Shown here: positions 34,260 through 35,327 of the stretch, piece after piece
Layout of the letters: each line of letters begins with the position of its first letter
How positions within the stretch are numbered: the stretch's first letter is position 1
Assembly (NCBI GenBank): GCA_903893525.1
Contig: CAITMP010000083.1
Location: forward strand, 1-35,327
Direction: 5' to 3'
Source: an uncultured Acidobacteriia bacterium
Lineage (GTDB): Bacteria > Acidobacteriota > Terriglobia > Bryobacterales > Bryobacteraceae
DNA length: 35,327 bases
Made by a program: the position numbers and the translations under genes
Notes under the pieces: generated by a model
Database searches by the model: none
What the model saw: only the letters and a program-made list of their open reading frames with translations
Told to the model about the DNA's origin: nothing

Positions 34260-34550
34260 TTAGACCTCGGAGCGGCGCCAAACGCGCGCTATTTCGGCTA
34301 GCACTTCCCGGTCCAGCCTATGTTCGACGGTTATCCGAATTCTATTTTCGTCCACCGAGCGGACCTCACCCAGGCAGATGGTGGCGGCGGTGGTGACTTC
34401 GACCAAATCGGCCACGGAGAAGCGGCTGGGCTCAGCCGCCAAGGGCGCTATGTCCAAGTTCGCGTTCGCAAGGGCGAGCAGCACAGCTGGCACCGCGTCT
34501 CCGGAGGGAAGCCGTCGGACCATAACCCGTTCATTCTGCTCAGGGAACAC
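34260..34550 (-). CDS. Small protein of unknown function, weakly PilZ-like
   Basis: The product has 96 residues if read from GTG at 34550, or 87 from the ATG at 34523; neither has a good ribosome site. The middle has VADLVEVTTAATICLGEVRS, a beta-rich stretch that loosely recalls PilZ or other small barrel domains, followed by a helix at the end (DREVLAEIARVWRRSEV). I cannot identify PilZ's RxxxR motif, so a c-di-GMP role is not supported. It ends 66 nt upstream of the WecA-like gene in the same direction and may be the first gene of the polysaccharide unit. It is divergent from the aminotransferase-like gene at 34618. Confidence 0.5.
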   Translation of the reverse strand: MFPEQNERVMVRRLPSGDAVPAVLLALANANLDIAPLAAEPSRFSVADLVEVTTAATICLGEVRSVDENRIRITVEHRLDREVLAEIARVWRRSEV

Positions 34551-34617
34551 TCACTGCCAGTGTATCGCGCCACAAGGCCTGGTGGTACTGGGCGGTGGGT
34601 TGCGGTACCGTGAACAC

Positions 34618-35327
34618 ATGTCGCGCAGACAATTTCTCTCTACCGCCGCCGGTGCAGCCATTGCATTTCGGAACACGTCCACGGCGCTGGCCCAAAAGGC
34701 GGCTCTATCTACCGCCGGTCGTCCCGCCCTCGACGTCGCACGAGACGAGGACTTTTGGTTCCACGTCCGGGATGCGTTCACAATTGACCGTACTTTGATC
34801 AATTTGAACAACGGTGGTGTCTCACCCGCCCCCCGCATCGTGATGGACACCGAGATCCGTTATCTCGAAATGCAAAATATGAATCCGACCTACTATATGT
34901 GGCGGATTTTGGATCCCGGCGTGGAAACCTGCCGACGCCGTTTGGCACAGTGTTTTGGTTGCGATCCCGAAGAAATTGCCATCACCCGGAATGCCAGCGA
35001 GGCCCTCGAAATCGTGCAATTCGGCTTGGACCTGAAGCCCGGCGACGAGGTGATCACCACCAACCAGGACTACCCGCGCATGATCACCTCATGGCAACAG
35101 CGCGAACGCCGCGACGGCATCGTCCTGAAGCAGTTGAAATTCCCGGTTCCGGTTCCCGGCGGCCTCGATTTCCTGTACAACCTGGTCAAGGACGCGATCA
35201 CTCCGAAGACGAAGGTGATTCACATCTGCCAAATCACCAACCGCACCGGCCAGATCTTTCCCGTGAAGGAAATCTGCAAGCTCGGCCGCGAACGGGGTAT
35301 CGAGGTGATTGTCGACGGCGCGCACGC
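34618..35327 (+). CDS. Tat-exported class V aminotransferase-like protein (3' end outside window)
   Basis: The first 236 codons are visible. The N-terminus reads MSRRQFLSTAAGAAIAF, a clear twin-arginine signal, followed by NLNNGGVSPAPRIVMDTE, the entry segment of isopenicillin-N epimerase and related PLP enzymes. ITRNASEALEIVQFGLDL and the late VKEICKLGRERGIEVIVDGA follow the fold, with the Asp of VDG at the PLP ring position. The PLP lysine itself lies off the window. It is a separate gene from the cytoplasmic kynureninase-like one at 8650. An exported PLP enzyme is unusual but known from Acidobacteriota-like genomes. ATG at 34618 has no obvious strong ribosome site. Confidence 0.88.
   Translation, partial: MSRRQFLSTAAGAAIAFRNTSTALAQKAALSTAGRPALDVARDEDFWFHVRDAFTIDRTLINLNNGGVSPAPRIVMDTEIRYLEMQNMNPTYYMWRILDPGVETCRRRLAQCFGCDPEEIAITRNASEALEIVQFGLDLKPGDEVITTNQDYPRMITSWQQRERRDGIVLKQLKFPVPVPGGLDFLYNLVKDAITPKTKVIHICQITNRTGQIFPVKEICKLGRERGIEVIVDGAH

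Noticed and set aside
34552-34562. Palindrome CACTGCCAGTG between divergent genes
   Set aside because: The arms are only 5 bp, there is no second copy, and no promoter could be lined up with it.
1-35327. tRNA or rRNA genes, insertion sequences, phage genes
   Set aside because: I found no cloverleaf, rRNA segment, transposase motif or integrase motif in either strand.

Overview
The window is a piece of a GC-rich, Gram-negative chromosome. I would place it in the Acidobacteriota, near Solibacter/Bryobacter. This rests on gene style and not on a marker gene: Tat-exported sugar isomerase-like and class V aminotransferase-like proteins, a YncE/phosphoesterase fusion, a giant propeller-Y_Y_Y sensor, a tripartite RND pump and a large exopolysaccharide locus. 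I found no rRNA, tRNA, CRISPR array or transposase, and no gene-free stretch longer than about 165 bp.

Region 1 (1-13120) is mostly plus-strand housekeeping and catabolism. It holds the 3' end of purF, a convergent ACT-domain gene of an archaeal-like family, a Tat-exported TIM-barrel protein, two small envelope proteins, and a 1225-residue periplasmic propeller sensor carrying GGDEF and EAL domains. Next comes a tight trio: amino-acid permease, kynureninase-like PLP enzyme and kynurenine-formamidase-like hydrolase. A YncE/phosphoesterase protein and a probable terminator close the region.

Region 2 (13129-17029, minus strand) is accessory. A two-gene unit encodes an unrecognised 351-residue protein with a Rossmann-like look and an MBL-fold/NUDIX fusion. 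It is visibly richer in A+T than its surroundings. Next to it is a Fic AMPylase gene with a DUF4172-like N-terminus and a winged helix. Its promoter lies in two 29-bp palindromes with identical half-sites, and its mRNA looks leaderless. A 36-codon remnant resembling the start of a MNT nucleotidyltransferase follows the fic stop.

Region 3 (17027-23784, minus strand) is one tightly packed operon: TolC-like channel, periplasmic adaptor, RND pump, an unrecognised 205-residue protein and a small VOC protein. A candidate promoter overlapped by a palindrome precedes it.

Region 4 (23790-34550) holds an exported M20 peptidase and then a polysaccharide locus: Wzx-like flippase, WecB epimerase, polysaccharide deacetylase, a GT2 glycosyltransferase, two polyprenyl glycosylphosphotransferase-like proteins, a WecA-like transferase with a long soluble tail, and a 96-codon small gene. 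Both glycosylphosphotransferase-like proteins lack the usual Asp-Glu catalytic pair. The window ends in a second, Tat-exported class V aminotransferase-like gene that runs off the edge.

The best candidates for something undescribed are the MBL-NUDIX/unknown pair, the Fic gene with its twin operators, and the pair of degenerate phosphoglycosyl transferases.
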